Assembly (NCBI RefSeq): GCF_001281485.1
Contig: NZ_CP012669.1
Span: forward strand, 620,001 to 684,000
Origin: Altererythrobacter epoxidivorans
GTDB lineage: Bacteria; Pseudomonadota; Alphaproteobacteria; Sphingomonadales; Sphingomonadaceae
Reading direction: 5' to 3'
Length of the DNA: 64,000 nucleotides
Made by a program: the position numbers and the translations under genes. Below the pieces are notes generated by a model that made no database searches, was not told the origin of the DNA, and saw nothing but the letters and a program-made list of their open reading frames with translations. Position 1 is the stretch's first letter; every line of letters starts with the position of its first letter. Below are positions 44,612 through 54,264 of this stretch, piece by piece.

Positions 44612-46563
44612 TCGCAGAGCTTGGTCTTGCCGCCCTGTGGCTCGCGGCGGCACTCGCTGCCCTGCAGCTGGCCGGCGGCGCCCTGGCGCAGCGAGGCGAA
44701 ACACCATTGCAGCCTCTCGTCCGCCCAGCTGCAATCCTGCAGGGTCTGCTCGCCGGATTTGCGTTCGTCATGCTGCTGTGGGTTTTTGCCGTCACCGATC
44801 TTTCGGTGAAGCTGGTTGCTGCCAACTCCCATTCGCTGAAGCCGATGATTTTCAAGATCGCCGGTGCCTGGGGTAATCACGAAGGTTCGATGCTGCTCTG
44901 GGTCACGGTCATGGCGCTGGCCGGCGGCCTCATCGCGCTGATTGAACGTCGACTTCCCGAAAGGACGATGCAGGCGACATTGGCTGCGCAGGGCTTCGTT
45001 GCGCTAGGCTTCTATGCCTTCCTGTTGTTCAGCTCGAACCCGTTCGAACGGCTTCCCGTGCCAGCACCGGAAGGGTTGGGCCTCAACCCGCTGCTGCAGG
45101 ATATCGGCCTCGCCTTCCATCCGCCCACGCTTTACATTGGCTATGTCGGCCTTTCCGTCGCTTTCAGCTTCGCCGTCGGCGCGTTGTTGACGCGGCAGGT
45201 CACGCCCGAATTTGCCCGGGTGATGCGGCCATGGGTGCTGGGCGCCTGGGTCTTCCTGACGATCGGCATCACTGCCGGGAGTTACTGGGCCTATTACGAG
45301 CTAGGCTGGGGCGGCTGGTGGTTCTGGGATCCGGTCGAAAACGCCTCGCTCATGCCATGGCTGGCAGCGACGGCCTTGCTCCATTCGGCCAGCGTCCTTG
45401 CCGCACGCGATGCGCTGCGTGCCTGGACGATCATGTTGGGGGTGGTCGCGTTTTCGATGAGCATGGTCGGGACCTTCCTCGTCCGTTCGGGCGTGCTGAC
45501 CAGCGTCCACGCCTTTGCCGTCGATCCAGAGCGCGGTTCCTTCATCCTCGCGCTGCTGGCGCTCTACATCGGCGGCGCACTGCTCGTTTTTGCCTTGCGA
45601 GCAGGCTCGGTATCGGAGGGGCAGCGCTTCGCCGCCCTCAGCCGCGAGGGGGCGCTCGTCTTCAACAACGTCATGCTGTCGGCCATCCTCGGAATCGTGC
45701 TGCTCGGCACGCTCTATCCGCTGCTGACAGAGGCATTTGACGTCAGGGTTTCGGTCGGGCCGCCCTACTTCAACCCGGCGAGCGCGATCTTCGCGATCCC
45801 GATGTTGCTGGTCATGGCCGTGGGGCCCTTGCTGCGCTGGCGCGGTGACAAGTTCGAGCGCATTTCCGTTCCGGTCGCGATCACCGTCGCCATCGTCGTG
45901 ACGGTCGCCCTGATAATCGGCGTAGCCACAGCGCCGGGCCTGCTGCCCCTGCTGGGTCTCGCGATTTCGATCGGGCTTGCGGTTGCCAGCTTCTGGCCGC
46001 TCAAGGGCCGCCGCCTGACACGGGTCCCGCTTGCGACGTGGGGCATGGTGATCGCGCACTTCGGGATTGCCATCGCCCTGTTCGGCATGGCGAGCGAAGG
46101 CGCGTTCACGAAAGAACGCCTGATAGCGCTTGCGCCCGGTGGATCGACCGAGATCGCCGGATGGCAGGTCACCCTGGAAGGCGTCGATCCGGTGGCCGGG
46201 CCCAACTGGACCGCGCTGGAAGGGCATCTTCTTGCAGCAAGGGACGGCGGTGAGCCTGTGCGGCTCGACCCGCAGGCCCGCAATTTCTGGGCTCCGCCCC
46301 AGGAAACGACCGAAAGCGCACTTTTGACCCGCTGGGACGGACAGCTTTACGCAGTCCTCGGCGACCGGGCGAGCGATGGCCGCTGGCAGCTAAGGCTGTG
46401 GTGGAAACCCTTTGTCACGCTGATCTGGTACGGGGGGCTTCTGGTCGCGCTTGGCGGCGTTCTGGCCATCATCGGCCGCGTTCTTTCCGACCTCAAGCGG
46501 CGTAGGATCCGCGTTCTGGCAGCGGAGCGCAGGAGCGAACAGGCCATGGGAGCGGTATCATGA
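44608..46563 (+). CDS. ccmF: Cytochrome c haem lyase subunit CcmF
   Basis: 651 residues with about 14-15 membrane helices. The WWD haem loop is GWGGWWFWDPVENASLMPW, flanked by conserved histidine regions (FHPPTLYIGYVG, LLHSASVLA). CcmF transfers haem from CcmE to apocytochrome c with CcmH and CcmI. Confidence 0.97.
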   Translation: MIAELGLAALWLAAALAALQLAGGALAQRGETPLQPLVRPAAILQGLLAGFAFVMLLWVFAVTDLSVKLVAANSHSLKPMIFKIAGAWGNHEGSMLLWVTVMALAGGLIALIERRLPERTMQATLAAQGFVALGFYAFLLFSSNPFERLPVPAPEGLGLNPLLQDIGLAFHPPTLYIGYVGLSVAFSFAVGALLTRQVTPEFARVMRPWVLGAWVFLTIGITAGSYWAYYELGWGGWWFWDPVENASLMPWLAATALLHSASVLAARDALRAWTIMLGVVAFSMSMVGTFLVRSGVLTSVHAFAVDPERGSFILALLALYIGGALLVFALRAGSVSEGQRFAALSREGALVFNNVMLSAILGIVLLGTLYPLLTEAFDVRVSVGPPYFNPASAIFAIPMLLVMAVGPLLRWRGDKFERISVPVAITVAIVVTVALIIGVATAPGLLPLLGLAISIGLAVASFWPLKGRRLTRVPLATWGMVIAHFGIAIALFGMASEGAFTKERLIALAPGGSTEIAGWQVTLEGVDPVAGPNWTALEGHLLAARDGGEPVRLDPQARNFWAPPQETTESALLTRWDGQLYAVLGDRASDGRWQLRLWWKPFVTLIWYGGLLVALGGVLAIIGRVLSDLKRRRIRVLAAERRSEQAMGAVS

Positions 46564-47090
46564 TCCGCTGGCAGGTCTGGGTCCCGCTCGCGCTATTCTC
46601 GGCCTTCCTGGGCGTGGCAGGATACCAATTGTCGCAGCCGAAAGACGAATTCATCCATTCCACGATGATCGGAAAACCCCTGCCGCAATTCGACCTGCCT
46701 CCCGCGATGGAGGGGGTGGATGGTGCGGCCACCACGAATTTCCAGGACGGAAAGCCGCGCCTGCTCAACATATGGGCTAGCTGGTGCTTGCCCTGCATCG
46801 CAGAAGCACCGCATCTCGAAACCCTGAAGCAGCAGGGCGTCGAAATCATTGGCGTTGCCATCCGTGACCGGCCCGAAGATGTGGCCGCCTTCCTTGAACG
46901 GAACGGCAACCCGTACAGCCGGATCGGTTCAGATGCGGTCAGCGCGATCCAGTTCGAGATCGGTTCATCCGGCGTGCCCGAAACCTTCGTCATCGATGGC
47001 AAGGGCGTGATCCGTTACCAGCATATTGGCGACATCCGTGAAAGCGATGTGCCCATGCTGCTCGAAAAGCTGCGCGAGGCAGGCGAATGA
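46560..47090 (+). CDS. ccmG: Thiol:disulfide interchange protein CcmG (DsbE)
   Basis: 176 residues. A membrane-anchored thioredoxin fold with WASWCLPCIAEAPHL (CxxC) and the cis-proline region SSGVPETFVIDG. It keeps the CxxCH cysteines of apocytochromes reduced together with CcmH. Confidence 0.96.
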   Translation: MIRWQVWVPLALFSAFLGVAGYQLSQPKDEFIHSTMIGKPLPQFDLPPAMEGVDGAATTNFQDGKPRLLNIWASWCLPCIAEAPHLETLKQQGVEIIGVAIRDRPEDVAAFLERNGNPYSRIGSDAVSAIQFEIGSSGVPETFVIDGKGVIRYQHIGDIRESDVPMLLEKLREAGE

Positions 47091-47512
47091 GGCTGTTTGC
47101 AATCTTCGTTCTGGCGCTCTTGGCAATTCCATTCGGCATGACGGCGCAGGCGCAGGATTCGATGCCGCCGGCGCCCTATGCCTATCGGCAGCTAGACGAT
47201 CCGGCGCAGGAGGCCGAGGCACGCGCGCTGATGGAAACGCTGCGCTGCCTCAAGTGCCAGAGCCAATCGATTGCCGATAGCGACGCGCCGATGGCGGGTG
47301 ACATGCGCCACCAGGTCCGCACGCGTATCGAAGCGGGTGAGGAGCCCGAAGCGATCCGCGCTTGGCTGATCGAGCGATATGGCGATTACGTCAGCTACGA
47401 ACCGGCTCTCAGTTCGACGACATGGCCGCTGTTCGCCATTCCGGTCTTGCTGATGCTGATCGTCGGCATCGTGCTTGCGCGTCGCCTCTCGCGCCGAAAG
47501 GGTGAAGCATGA
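47087..47512 (+). CDS. ccmH: Cytochrome c maturation protein CcmH
   Basis: 141 residues. Signal peptide ending AQAQ, the redox motif LRCLKCQSQSIADSDAP (LRCxxCQ), and one C-terminal membrane helix. This is the short form without the TPR domain, which is a separate gene (ccmI) here, unlike the E. coli fusion. Confidence 0.96.
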   Translation: MRLFAIFVLALLAIPFGMTAQAQDSMPPAPYAYRQLDDPAQEAEARALMETLRCLKCQSQSIADSDAPMAGDMRHQVRTRIEAGEEPEAIRAWLIERYGDYVSYEPALSSTTWPLFAIPVLLMLIVGIVLARRLSRRKGEA

Positions 47513-48153
47513 TCTGGCTCGCAGTCATCGCCCTGGCGGTCGGCGCGCTCCTGGTCGCTGCAATCCTGCTGCGCGTCAGCCGGAGTCACTGGACCATGCT
47601 CGGTGCGGTGCTGGTGTTCGGGCTGGCGGGGTATGCCTGGCAAGGTTCGCCGCAGCTTCCATCTGCCCCCAAGCAAGCAGTCGAGTCGCAATCGGCGTCG
47701 GGCGAAGCTCTGGTTGAAGCGCGCAGAGCGCTGTTCGGCCCGACCGACCTGCCCACGAACTACTTGATCGTTTCCGATGGTTTCGCACGGCGAGGGGACT
47801 TCGAAGCGGCTGCCCGGCTCCTTCGCAAGGGGCTGGAAGACAATCCGAAAGACGGCGAAGGCTGGCTCGCGCTGGGTAATGCCCTCGTCGAACATGCGGG
47901 CGGCAATGTCACGCCGGCGGCAACCGAAGCTTACGCCCGGGCAGAAGCGAACCTGCCGGGGAACCCGGGGCCTGCATTCTTCCTTGGGGCTGCTCTGCTG
48001 CGATCGGGCGACCTGAAAGGTGCGCGCGATGTCTGGGCGAACCTGCTCGAAGCATCTCCCGATGACGCCCCGTGGCGCGAGCAACTGGAAGCGCGGATCG
48101 GGCAGATGGATATGCTGATCGCCCAGATCGAAGCGCAGGGCGCGCCGGAATGA
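47509..48153 (+). CDS. CcmI-like TPR protein
   Basis: 214 residues. Two N-terminal membrane segments, then tetratricopeptide-like helices (ARRGDFEAAARLLRKGLEDN, GWLALGNALVEHAGG). Position after ccmH and the TPR domain fit CcmI, which presents apocytochromes to the lyase; it lacks the long C-terminal domain of alphaproteobacterial CcmI. Last gene of the ccm series. Confidence 0.85.
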   Translation: MIWLAVIALAVGALLVAAILLRVSRSHWTMLGAVLVFGLAGYAWQGSPQLPSAPKQAVESQSASGEALVEARRALFGPTDLPTNYLIVSDGFARRGDFEAAARLLRKGLEDNPKDGEGWLALGNALVEHAGGNVTPAATEAYARAEANLPGNPGPAFFLGAALLRSGDLKGARDVWANLLEASPDDAPWREQLEARIGQMDMLIAQIEAQGAPE

Positions 48154-48270
48154 CGTGTTGCGCCGTCTGAGGGCTAGTGCTAAGCGCCGCCGCCTTGCGC
48201 AGCCTCTGCCGCGCAACCCAGTAGCAATCGAATGGGGCAGTACCGGGGTGAATTCGGGAAATCCTTTGCC

Positions 48271-50196
48271 ATGAGCGAAGCATCCACACAAAGCGACAGC
48301 ACTGCCGGTAACGGCGGTCATGGCCATGGCGCGTCCAAGGCGGCACTGGCCGTCGGCGCGATCGGTATCGTTTTCGGCGATATCGGGACGAGCCCGCTTT
48401 ATGCTTTCCGCGAAACATTCGTCGGACCTCACCCGCTGGCGCTCGACAATGCGCACGTCCTCGGGGTCATCAGCCTGATCTTCTGGTCGATGACGCTCGT
48501 CGTTGCGATCCAGTACGTCACGATCCTGATGCGCGCCGATAACAAGGGGCAGGGCGGTTCGCTTGCCCTCGTTGCTCTTATTTCGCGCCACATCAGCTCG
48601 TCCCGCTATGGCTGGCTAGCCGTGCTACTCGGCGTGTTCGCAACCGCGCTGTTCTATGGCGACAGCATGATCACGCCGGCGATCTCCGTCCTTTCGGCCG
48701 TGGAGGGCCTTACGGTCGTCGATCACCGGCTCGACCGGCTGGTCATTCCGATCGCCCTTGTGCTGCTGATATTCCTTTTCATCCTGCAGAAACGCGGGAC
48801 GGCGAAGGTCGGCGCGCTGTTTGCGCCGGTTATGATCGTCTATTTCCTTGTCATCGCAGGGATGGGCACGTGGCAGATCGTGCAAACCCCGGAAGTCCTC
48901 TGGGCGCTCAATCCGTATCACGCCGTCAACTTCTTCATCCTCGACGGCACACTGGCGTTCCTGGCGCTCGGTTCGGTCGTGCTGGCTGTGACCGGTTCGG
49001 AAGCGCTCTATTCCGACATGGGGCATTTTGGCCGTGGACCCATGCGTCTGTCGTGGTTCGGTTTCGTCATGCCGTGCCTGCTGCTGAACTATTTCGGCCA
49101 AGGCGCGATGATCATCGGTCTGCCGCCAGAAGAAGCGACGCAGGCGATCCAGAGCCCGTTCTTCTTCCTCGCCAACGAGCAGTGGCGCCTGCCGCTTGTT
49201 TTGCTCGCGACCGCAGCGACCTTCATCGCCAGCCAGGCTGTGATCTCCGGCGCTTTCTCGATTACGCATCAGGCGATCCAGATGGGCTACATCCCCCGCC
49301 TGTCGATCCGCCACACCAGCGAAACAGAAGGCGGCCAGATCTATATTCCGGTGGTCAACTGGGCACTGATGATCGCGGTCATCATCCTGGTGCTCACGTT
49401 CCAGAATTCCTCGAACCTCGCATCGGCATACGGCATCGCCGTGACCGGCGCGGTCACGATCGACACGCTGCTGATGGGCGTGCTGTTCGTCGGCGTGTGG
49501 AAGTGGAGGTGGTGGTACGCAGCGCCTGCGGTCGCGATCTTCCTGATCGTCGATGGCGCCTATTTCGCTGCAAACCTTTCCAAGGTGCCCGAGGGCGGCT
49601 GGTTCCCGCTGGTGGTAGGCCTGGTGATGTTCACGCTGCTCACCACCTGGGCGCGCGGGCGCAAGCTGATGCGCGAGCGGATGAGCGAAGTCGCGCTGCC
49701 GATCGAAATCTTTGCCAAGTCGGCCAAGAACTCGGCAACCCGCGTGCCGGGCACGGCGATCTTCATGGCGTCGAGCACGGCTGGCGTTCCGTCGGCACTG
49801 CTGCACAATATCAAGCACAACAAGGTGCTGCACGAACGCGTCATCATCCTGACGGTCGATATTGCCGACATTCCCTATGTCGACCCGAACGAGCGGTGCG
49901 AATATCACGACCTCGGCGACGGATTCTACCGTGCGGTGCTGCACTACGGCTTCATGGAATCGACTGACGTCCCGCTCGGCCTGAAGAGCATGGAGCGGTG
50001 CGGCGGCGAATTCGACATGATGCAGACCAGCTTCTTCCTCAGCCGGCAGACCCTGCTGCCGTCGAAGAACCCGGCCATGCCGCTGTGGCGTGAGAAGATT
50101 TTTGCTTGGCTGCTGCGCAACTCGGCAACCGCGATGGATTTCTTCAAGCTGCCGACGAACCGTGTCGTGGAACTGGGCAGCCAGGTCGAAATCTAA
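48271..50196 (+). CDS. kup: Potassium transporter Kup
   Basis: 641 residues with 12 membrane helices and a cytoplasmic C-terminal domain. Family motifs are [16 protein letters not shown] and [19 protein letters not shown]. Low-affinity, proton-coupled potassium uptake. I chose the ATG at 48271 (GGGAAATCC upstream); another in-frame ATG at 48232 would add 13 residues. Convergent 4-base overlap with the next gene. Confidence 0.97.
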   Translation: MSEASTQSDSTAGNGGHGHGASKAALAVGAIGIVFGDIGTSPLYAFRETFVGPHPLALDNAHVLGVISLIFWSMTLVVAIQYVTILMRADNKGQGGSLALVALISRHISSSRYGWLAVLLGVFATALFYGDSMITPAISVLSAVEGLTVVDHRLDRLVIPIALVLLIFLFILQKRGTAKVGALFAPVMIVYFLVIAGMGTWQIVQTPEVLWALNPYHAVNFFILDGTLAFLALGSVVLAVTGSEALYSDMGHFGRGPMRLSWFGFVMPCLLLNYFGQGAMIIGLPPEEATQAIQSPFFFLANEQWRLPLVLLATAATFIASQAVISGAFSITHQAIQMGYIPRLSIRHTSETEGGQIYIPVVNWALMIAVIILVLTFQNSSNLASAYGIAVTGAVTIDTLLMGVLFVGVWKWRWWYAAPAVAIFLIVDGAYFAANLSKVPEGGWFPLVVGLVMFTLLTTWARGRKLMRERMSEVALPIEIFAKSAKNSATRVPGTAIFMASSTAGVPSALLHNIKHNKVLHERVIILTVDIADIPYVDPNERCEYHDLGDGFYRAVLHYGFMESTDVPLGLKSMERCGGEFDMMQTSFFLSRQTLLPSKNPAMPLWREKIFAWLLRNSATAMDFFKLPTNRVVELGSQVEI

Positions 50197-50618
50197 CGCC
50201 GAGCGGCTTTCGCTGGTTCACATTCGATTTCATAGAATTTGAGGCGAGAACCATTCTGGGGTTCATAGCGTGCATGAGGCGCGTCGCGGCCATCCTCGAA
50301 TATGACCAGCGATGCGTTGTTGCCAGCCCCAGGCTTTCCGGATTCGGTCACTGATCGTTCGATGGGATCGAGATTGAGATCGGATGCCAACGTTAGCACA
50401 TAGCCCCGGATCTGGCGGACTTCGGTGATGTTGGTGCGCTGCATCAGGGCACCATCGCCGTAGAGTATGACCTCCCCGTTCGTGACAACGAGGACGCGCG
50501 ATTCATCGACACGGTAGCAACCGGACGGCTGGTCATTCGAAGTGAGATAGGCCCAGCCGCCTATTGCGAGGGCCACCAAGACCGAGAACGGACCGACAGA
50601 ATGTCGATAGCTAGGCAT
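50193..50618 (-). CDS. Hypothetical membrane-anchored protein
   Basis: 141 residues. One N-terminal hydrophobic helix ([15 protein letters not shown]) and then a predicted periplasmic domain with two cysteines (SGCYRV and YEIECE) and a strand pattern like [20 protein letters not shown]. No family recognised. It is read downstream of yciB, 18 bases after its stop. Confidence 0.7.
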   Translation of the reverse strand: MPSYRHSVGPFSVLVALAIGGWAYLTSNDQPSGCYRVDESRVLVVTNGEVILYGDGALMQRTNITEVRQIRGYVLTLASDLNLDPIERSVTESGKPGAGNNASLVIFEDGRDAPHARYEPQNGSRLKFYEIECEPAKAARR

Positions 50619-50636
50619 GGCCTCAAATTGCTTCGA

Positions 50637-51281
50637 TCACGAACCCGTCGGTGGTTCGTCCTTCAGGACTTCATCTTTCTCTTCGAGCGAGAGACCATGC
50701 TTCAGTAGCATGGGGATCTGGCTGAACGTGAACAGGAAGCTGACGGGGAGGAACACCCAAAGCTTTGCCGCGAGCCAGTCGCCAAAGTCGAGATAGGCGC
50801 GCAGCCCTTCGTTCAGCACCGCAAGAGCGAGGAAGAAGAAGCCCCAGTTGCGTGACAGTTTTAGCCAACCTTCGTCGCTCAACCCCTCGAAGGCGGCGGC
50901 GAGCAGCGTCTTGAGCAGTGGCTTGCCCATCATCCAACCGGCCAGCAGTGCGATGCCGAAGCCGCAATATATGATCGTGGGCTTCAACTGGACGAAGGTC
51001 GGGTCGCCGAAGAAGATGGTCAGCGCACCGAATCCCACAATCAGGGCCGTCGAAAACCACAGCATTGGTGAGACCTTGCCAAGTCGCCATTTCGAAATCG
51101 CGAGCGCGGCAACGGCCGCGACCATGAAGGCCAGCGTGCCGCGCACCACTGCGGCGATTTCCGCGATCGGTTCAGCCTCTTCGGGCGCATAGTAGCGATA
51201 AACGCCGAGGAAGATCAGCAGTGGACCGTAATCGACTGCAACGCTGAGCCAGCCCGAGCCTTTTTTCTTGCTGTCCGACAT
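50637..51281 (-). CDS. yciB: Inner membrane-spanning protein YciB (IspZ)
   Basis: 214 residues with about five to six helices. The family pattern DYGPLLIFLGVYRYYAP, ALTIFFGDPTFVQLKPTIIY, GKPLLKTLL and LNEGLRAYLD is clear. The protein is tied to cell-envelope integrity and septation; its exact job is unsettled. The start overlaps the ftsY stop (TGATG). Confidence 0.95.
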   Translation of the reverse strand: MSDSKKKGSGWLSVAVDYGPLLIFLGVYRYYAPEEAEPIAEIAAVVRGTLAFMVAAVAALAISKWRLGKVSPMLWFSTALIVGFGALTIFFGDPTFVQLKPTIIYCGFGIALLAGWMMGKPLLKTLLAAAFEGLSDEGWLKLSRNWGFFFLALAVLNEGLRAYLDFGDWLAAKLWVFLPVSFLFTFSQIPMLLKHGLSLEEKDEVLKDEPPTGS

Positions 51282-52216
51282 CAGGCTACTCCTGCAATGA
51301 CACGCGCCACGAGGTCAGGATCAAAGGGGCGCAGATCGTCGATTTTCTCACCCACACCGATCGCATGGATGGGAAGGCCATATTGTTCGGCAGCCGCGAC
51401 CAGCACACCGCCACGCGCCGTGCCGTCGAGCTTGGTCATGATGAGGCCGGTGACGCCGGCGACTTCCTTGAAAACATCGATCTGGCTGAGGGCATTCTGG
51501 CCGTTCGTGGCGTCGAGCACGAGGACGACATCATGAGGCGCTTCGGGGTTGAGGCGACCGAGGACGCGGCGGATTTTCGCCAGTTCGTCCATCAGTTCGC
51601 GCTTGTTCTGAAGACGGCCGGCGGTGTCGACGATCAGCGCATCTGTGCCCTTGTCGGTTGCAGCCTTGACCGCGTCGAAGACGATGCTGGCGGGATCCCC
51701 GCCTTCCGGTCCGCGAATGATCGGAACATCGATCCGTTCTGCCCACGTGGCAAGCTGGCCGATTGCGGCGGCGCGGAACGTGTCGCCTGCCGCCAGCATG
51801 ACGCCGTAATCGTCTTCCTGGAAAAGGTGGGCGAGCTTGGCGATGGTCGTGGTCTTGCCGCTGCCGTTGACCCCGATCACAAGGATGACCTGCGGGCGCG
51901 GGAAGGCGGTTATTTCGAGCGGTTTGGCAACCGGGCGCAGGATTTCCGCGATTTCCTCTGCCACGGCTTCTTTCAACTCGCGCTCGCTGATCTCCAGTCC
52001 GAAACGCTTGTCCGACAGGCGCTCGCGAATACGGCGCGCAGCGGACGGGCCGAGGTCGGACATGATCAGCGCATCTTCGACATCGTCGAGGGTGGCATCG
52101 TCAAGCCGAGCTGTGCCGACCACGCTGGTCAGGTTCTCGGACAGGCGTTCAGACGTCTTGCGGAAGCCGCCGAACAGTCGGTCGCTCCAGCTTTTCTGCT
52201 TTTCGGGCTCGCTCAC
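51281..52216 (-). CDS. ftsY: Signal recognition particle receptor FtsY
   Basis: 311 residues, a short FtsY with almost no acidic A domain. The NG GTPase is complete: GVNGSGKTTTIAKLAH, DTAGRLQNKRELMDEL and TKLDGTARGG. It receives ribosome-SRP complexes at the membrane; the matching SRP RNA is also in this window. GTG start overlaps the mtaB stop by 4 bases. Confidence 0.97.
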   Translation of the reverse strand: MSEPEKQKSWSDRLFGGFRKTSERLSENLTSVVGTARLDDATLDDVEDALIMSDLGPSAARRIRERLSDKRFGLEISERELKEAVAEEIAEILRPVAKPLEITAFPRPQVILVIGVNGSGKTTTIAKLAHLFQEDDYGVMLAAGDTFRAAAIGQLATWAERIDVPIIRGPEGGDPASIVFDAVKAATDKGTDALIVDTAGRLQNKRELMDELAKIRRVLGRLNPEAPHDVVLVLDATNGQNALSQIDVFKEVAGVTGLIMTKLDGTARGGVLVAAAEQYGLPIHAIGVGEKIDDLRPFDPDLVARVIAGVA

Positions 52217-53388
52217 GAGAGCAATCCTTCTTCGAGTGTTGTCGGCGTTACGCTCACGATCGTGCGCGGGGCCGTGCCTTCGGGCAATGCAACGCGGGCG
52301 AACTGCTGCGAATAACCACAGCCGTCACTTTCCGCGAGAACGGATAGGGGGGTGCCGACCAGACCTTCCAGCCATGGCCGACGAACTTCGCTCACCGCCC
52401 GACGGAGTTCGGCGGCGCGCTGCTTGATCACCGGTTTCGCGACTTGCGGCATGCGTGCGGCCGGAGTGCCAGGGCGGGGCGAGTAGGGGAAAATGTGCCC
52501 GTGGACGATGTGGAGCTCGCGGATGATGGAAAGGTTGGCCTGGTGCTGTTCCTCGGTTTCCGTCGGGAAGCCCGCGATGAGGTCGGCGCCAATGGCCACT
52601 TCCGGGCGCGCTTCCCTGATCCGTGAGACCAGTCGGACCGCATCGCCCCGATCATGCCTGCGCTTCATCCGCTTCAGGATCAGGTCGTTTCCATGCTGCA
52701 GCGAGAGATGGAGATGCGGCATGATGCGCGGCTCTGTGCAGATCAGCTCGATGAATGCATCGTCGATTTCCACTCCGTCGAGCGACGACATCCGCAAGCG
52801 TTGCAGTTCTGGAAAAGCGTCGAGCACCGTGGCAACGAGTGTCCCGAGACCCGGTTTTCCGGGCAGGTCTTCGCCCCAGCTGGTAACGTCGACACCGGTC
52901 AGGATGACCTCGCGCGCGCCGATTTCGAGGTGCTGTTCCACCTCAGCAAGCACCTGGGAAACGGTCAGGGACCGGCTTGTCCCGCGACCCTGCGGGATGA
53001 CGCAGAATGTGCATGAGTGGTCACACCCGTTTTGCACCGCGATGAAGGCACGGGTGTGCTGCGGCACGACCGGCGCGGCGTCGACAGGCACATTCCACGC
53101 CCTGGGATCGAGCTTGGCTTCATTTGCAATCAGCCCGTCCACCTCCGGCATGGCAGCAATCTGCTCGCGCTCTACTTCGGCTGCGCATCCGGTCACCAGC
53201 AGGCGAGCATCTGGATACTGCTTGCGCGCCTTGCGGATCGCCTGCCTCGTCTGCCTGACTGCCTCCGATGTCACCGCGCAGCTATTGACCACGATCGTCT
53301 CGGAAGCATCGCCCAGGATCGCGCGAATGCGTTCGCTTTCCGCGATGTTCAGACGACAACCGAGCGAGACGACTTCCGCCCCGCTCAC
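52213..53388 (-). CDS. mtaB: tRNA t6A37 methylthiotransferase MtaB
   Basis: 391 residues. Three N-terminal cysteines of the first iron-sulfur cluster (SLGCRLN, VNSCAVT, TGCAAE), the radical-SAM CxxxCxxC in NGCDHSCTFCVIPQGRG, and a C-terminal TRAM-like region. It adds a methylthio group to t6A at position 37 of ANN-reading tRNAs. A GTG overlapping the dapF stop (GTGA) is chosen; an ATG at 53403 would add 5 residues. Confidence 0.95.
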   Translation of the reverse strand: MSGAEVVSLGCRLNIAESERIRAILGDASETIVVNSCAVTSEAVRQTRQAIRKARKQYPDARLLVTGCAAEVEREQIAAMPEVDGLIANEAKLDPRAWNVPVDAAPVVPQHTRAFIAVQNGCDHSCTFCVIPQGRGTSRSLTVSQVLAEVEQHLEIGAREVILTGVDVTSWGEDLPGKPGLGTLVATVLDAFPELQRLRMSSLDGVEIDDAFIELICTEPRIMPHLHLSLQHGNDLILKRMKRRHDRGDAVRLVSRIREARPEVAIGADLIAGFPTETEEQHQANLSIIRELHIVHGHIFPYSPRPGTPAARMPQVAKPVIKQRAAELRRAVSEVRRPWLEGLVGTPLSVLAESDGCGYSQQFARVALPEGTAPRTIVSVTPTTLEEGLLS

Positions 53389-54200
53389 GCGAAGTCCGAC
53401 CATTCGAAGGTCCCGACAAAGCTGAGCGTCGCAGGCCCGGTCATCAGGATGCGGTTGTCCTTCGTCCATTCGATCTGCAACGGACCGCCGGGGAGGGCAA
53501 CCGTGACATTTCGCTCGACCAGGCCGCGGCGCATCGCTGCAATTGCCGTCGCGCAGGCTCCCGTTCCACAAGCGCGGGTCAGGCCGACACCACGTTCCCA
53601 GACGCGCAGGCGAATGTTGGTCCGGTCTTCGATCGTCGCGACATTTACGTTGATACGATCGGGGAACAGCGGGTCGTGTTCGATCTCAGGTCCCAGCACA
53701 TCGAGTTCGACCACATCGGTATCATCGGTGAAGAAGATCACATGGGGATTGCCAACGTTGACTGCCGCAGGGTTTTCCAATGGGCCCCAGGCGACCGGCA
53801 TCGACAGCGTATCCATCGCATAGGCCAGCGGAATGTCCTGCCATTCGAAGCGAGGGGTTCCCATATCGACCCGTGCGCCGCCTTCTGCCGGTTCAAGCGC
53901 GATCAGACCCCCGTCAGTAGCGACACGCGCGCTTTCCCCATGAAGCAAGGCAACGGCGCGGCTGGCGTTGCCGCAGGCTTCGACTTCGCTGCCGTCGGCA
54001 TTGAAAATTCGCATGCGGAAATCGCTGTCGCCGCTCTCGTCGTTTTCGAGCAGGATCAGCTGGTCGCACCCGATACCGGTCGTGCGATTGGCGAGTGCCG
54101 CTGCCACGGCATTCGTCAATTCGGGCAATCCTCCGTTCCTGTTGTCCAGGATGACGAAGTCGTTGCCTAGTCCGTGCATCTTGGTGAAGGAAACGCGCAT
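53385..54200 (-). CDS. dapF: Diaminopimelate epimerase
   Basis: 271 residues. The two catalytic cysteines are in EACGNASR and RACGTGACA, with MHGLGNDFV at the N-terminus. It turns LL- into meso-diaminopimelate for peptidoglycan and lysine. First gene of the dapF-mtaB-ftsY-yciB series. Confidence 0.98.
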   Translation of the reverse strand: MRVSFTKMHGLGNDFVILDNRNGGLPELTNAVAAALANRTTGIGCDQLILLENDESGDSDFRMRIFNADGSEVEACGNASRAVALLHGESARVATDGGLIALEPAEGGARVDMGTPRFEWQDIPLAYAMDTLSMPVAWGPLENPAAVNVGNPHVIFFTDDTDVVELDVLGPEIEHDPLFPDRINVNVATIEDRTNIRLRVWERGVGLTRACGTGACATAIAAMRRGLVERNVTVALPGGPLQIEWTKDNRILMTGPATLSFVGTFEWSDFA

Positions 54201-54264
54201 AGCGCGCGAGGCTCTATTCGGGTGTGTCGGGCGCGTCCAGCCCTAGCGAGCGGCTGACCGGCTG

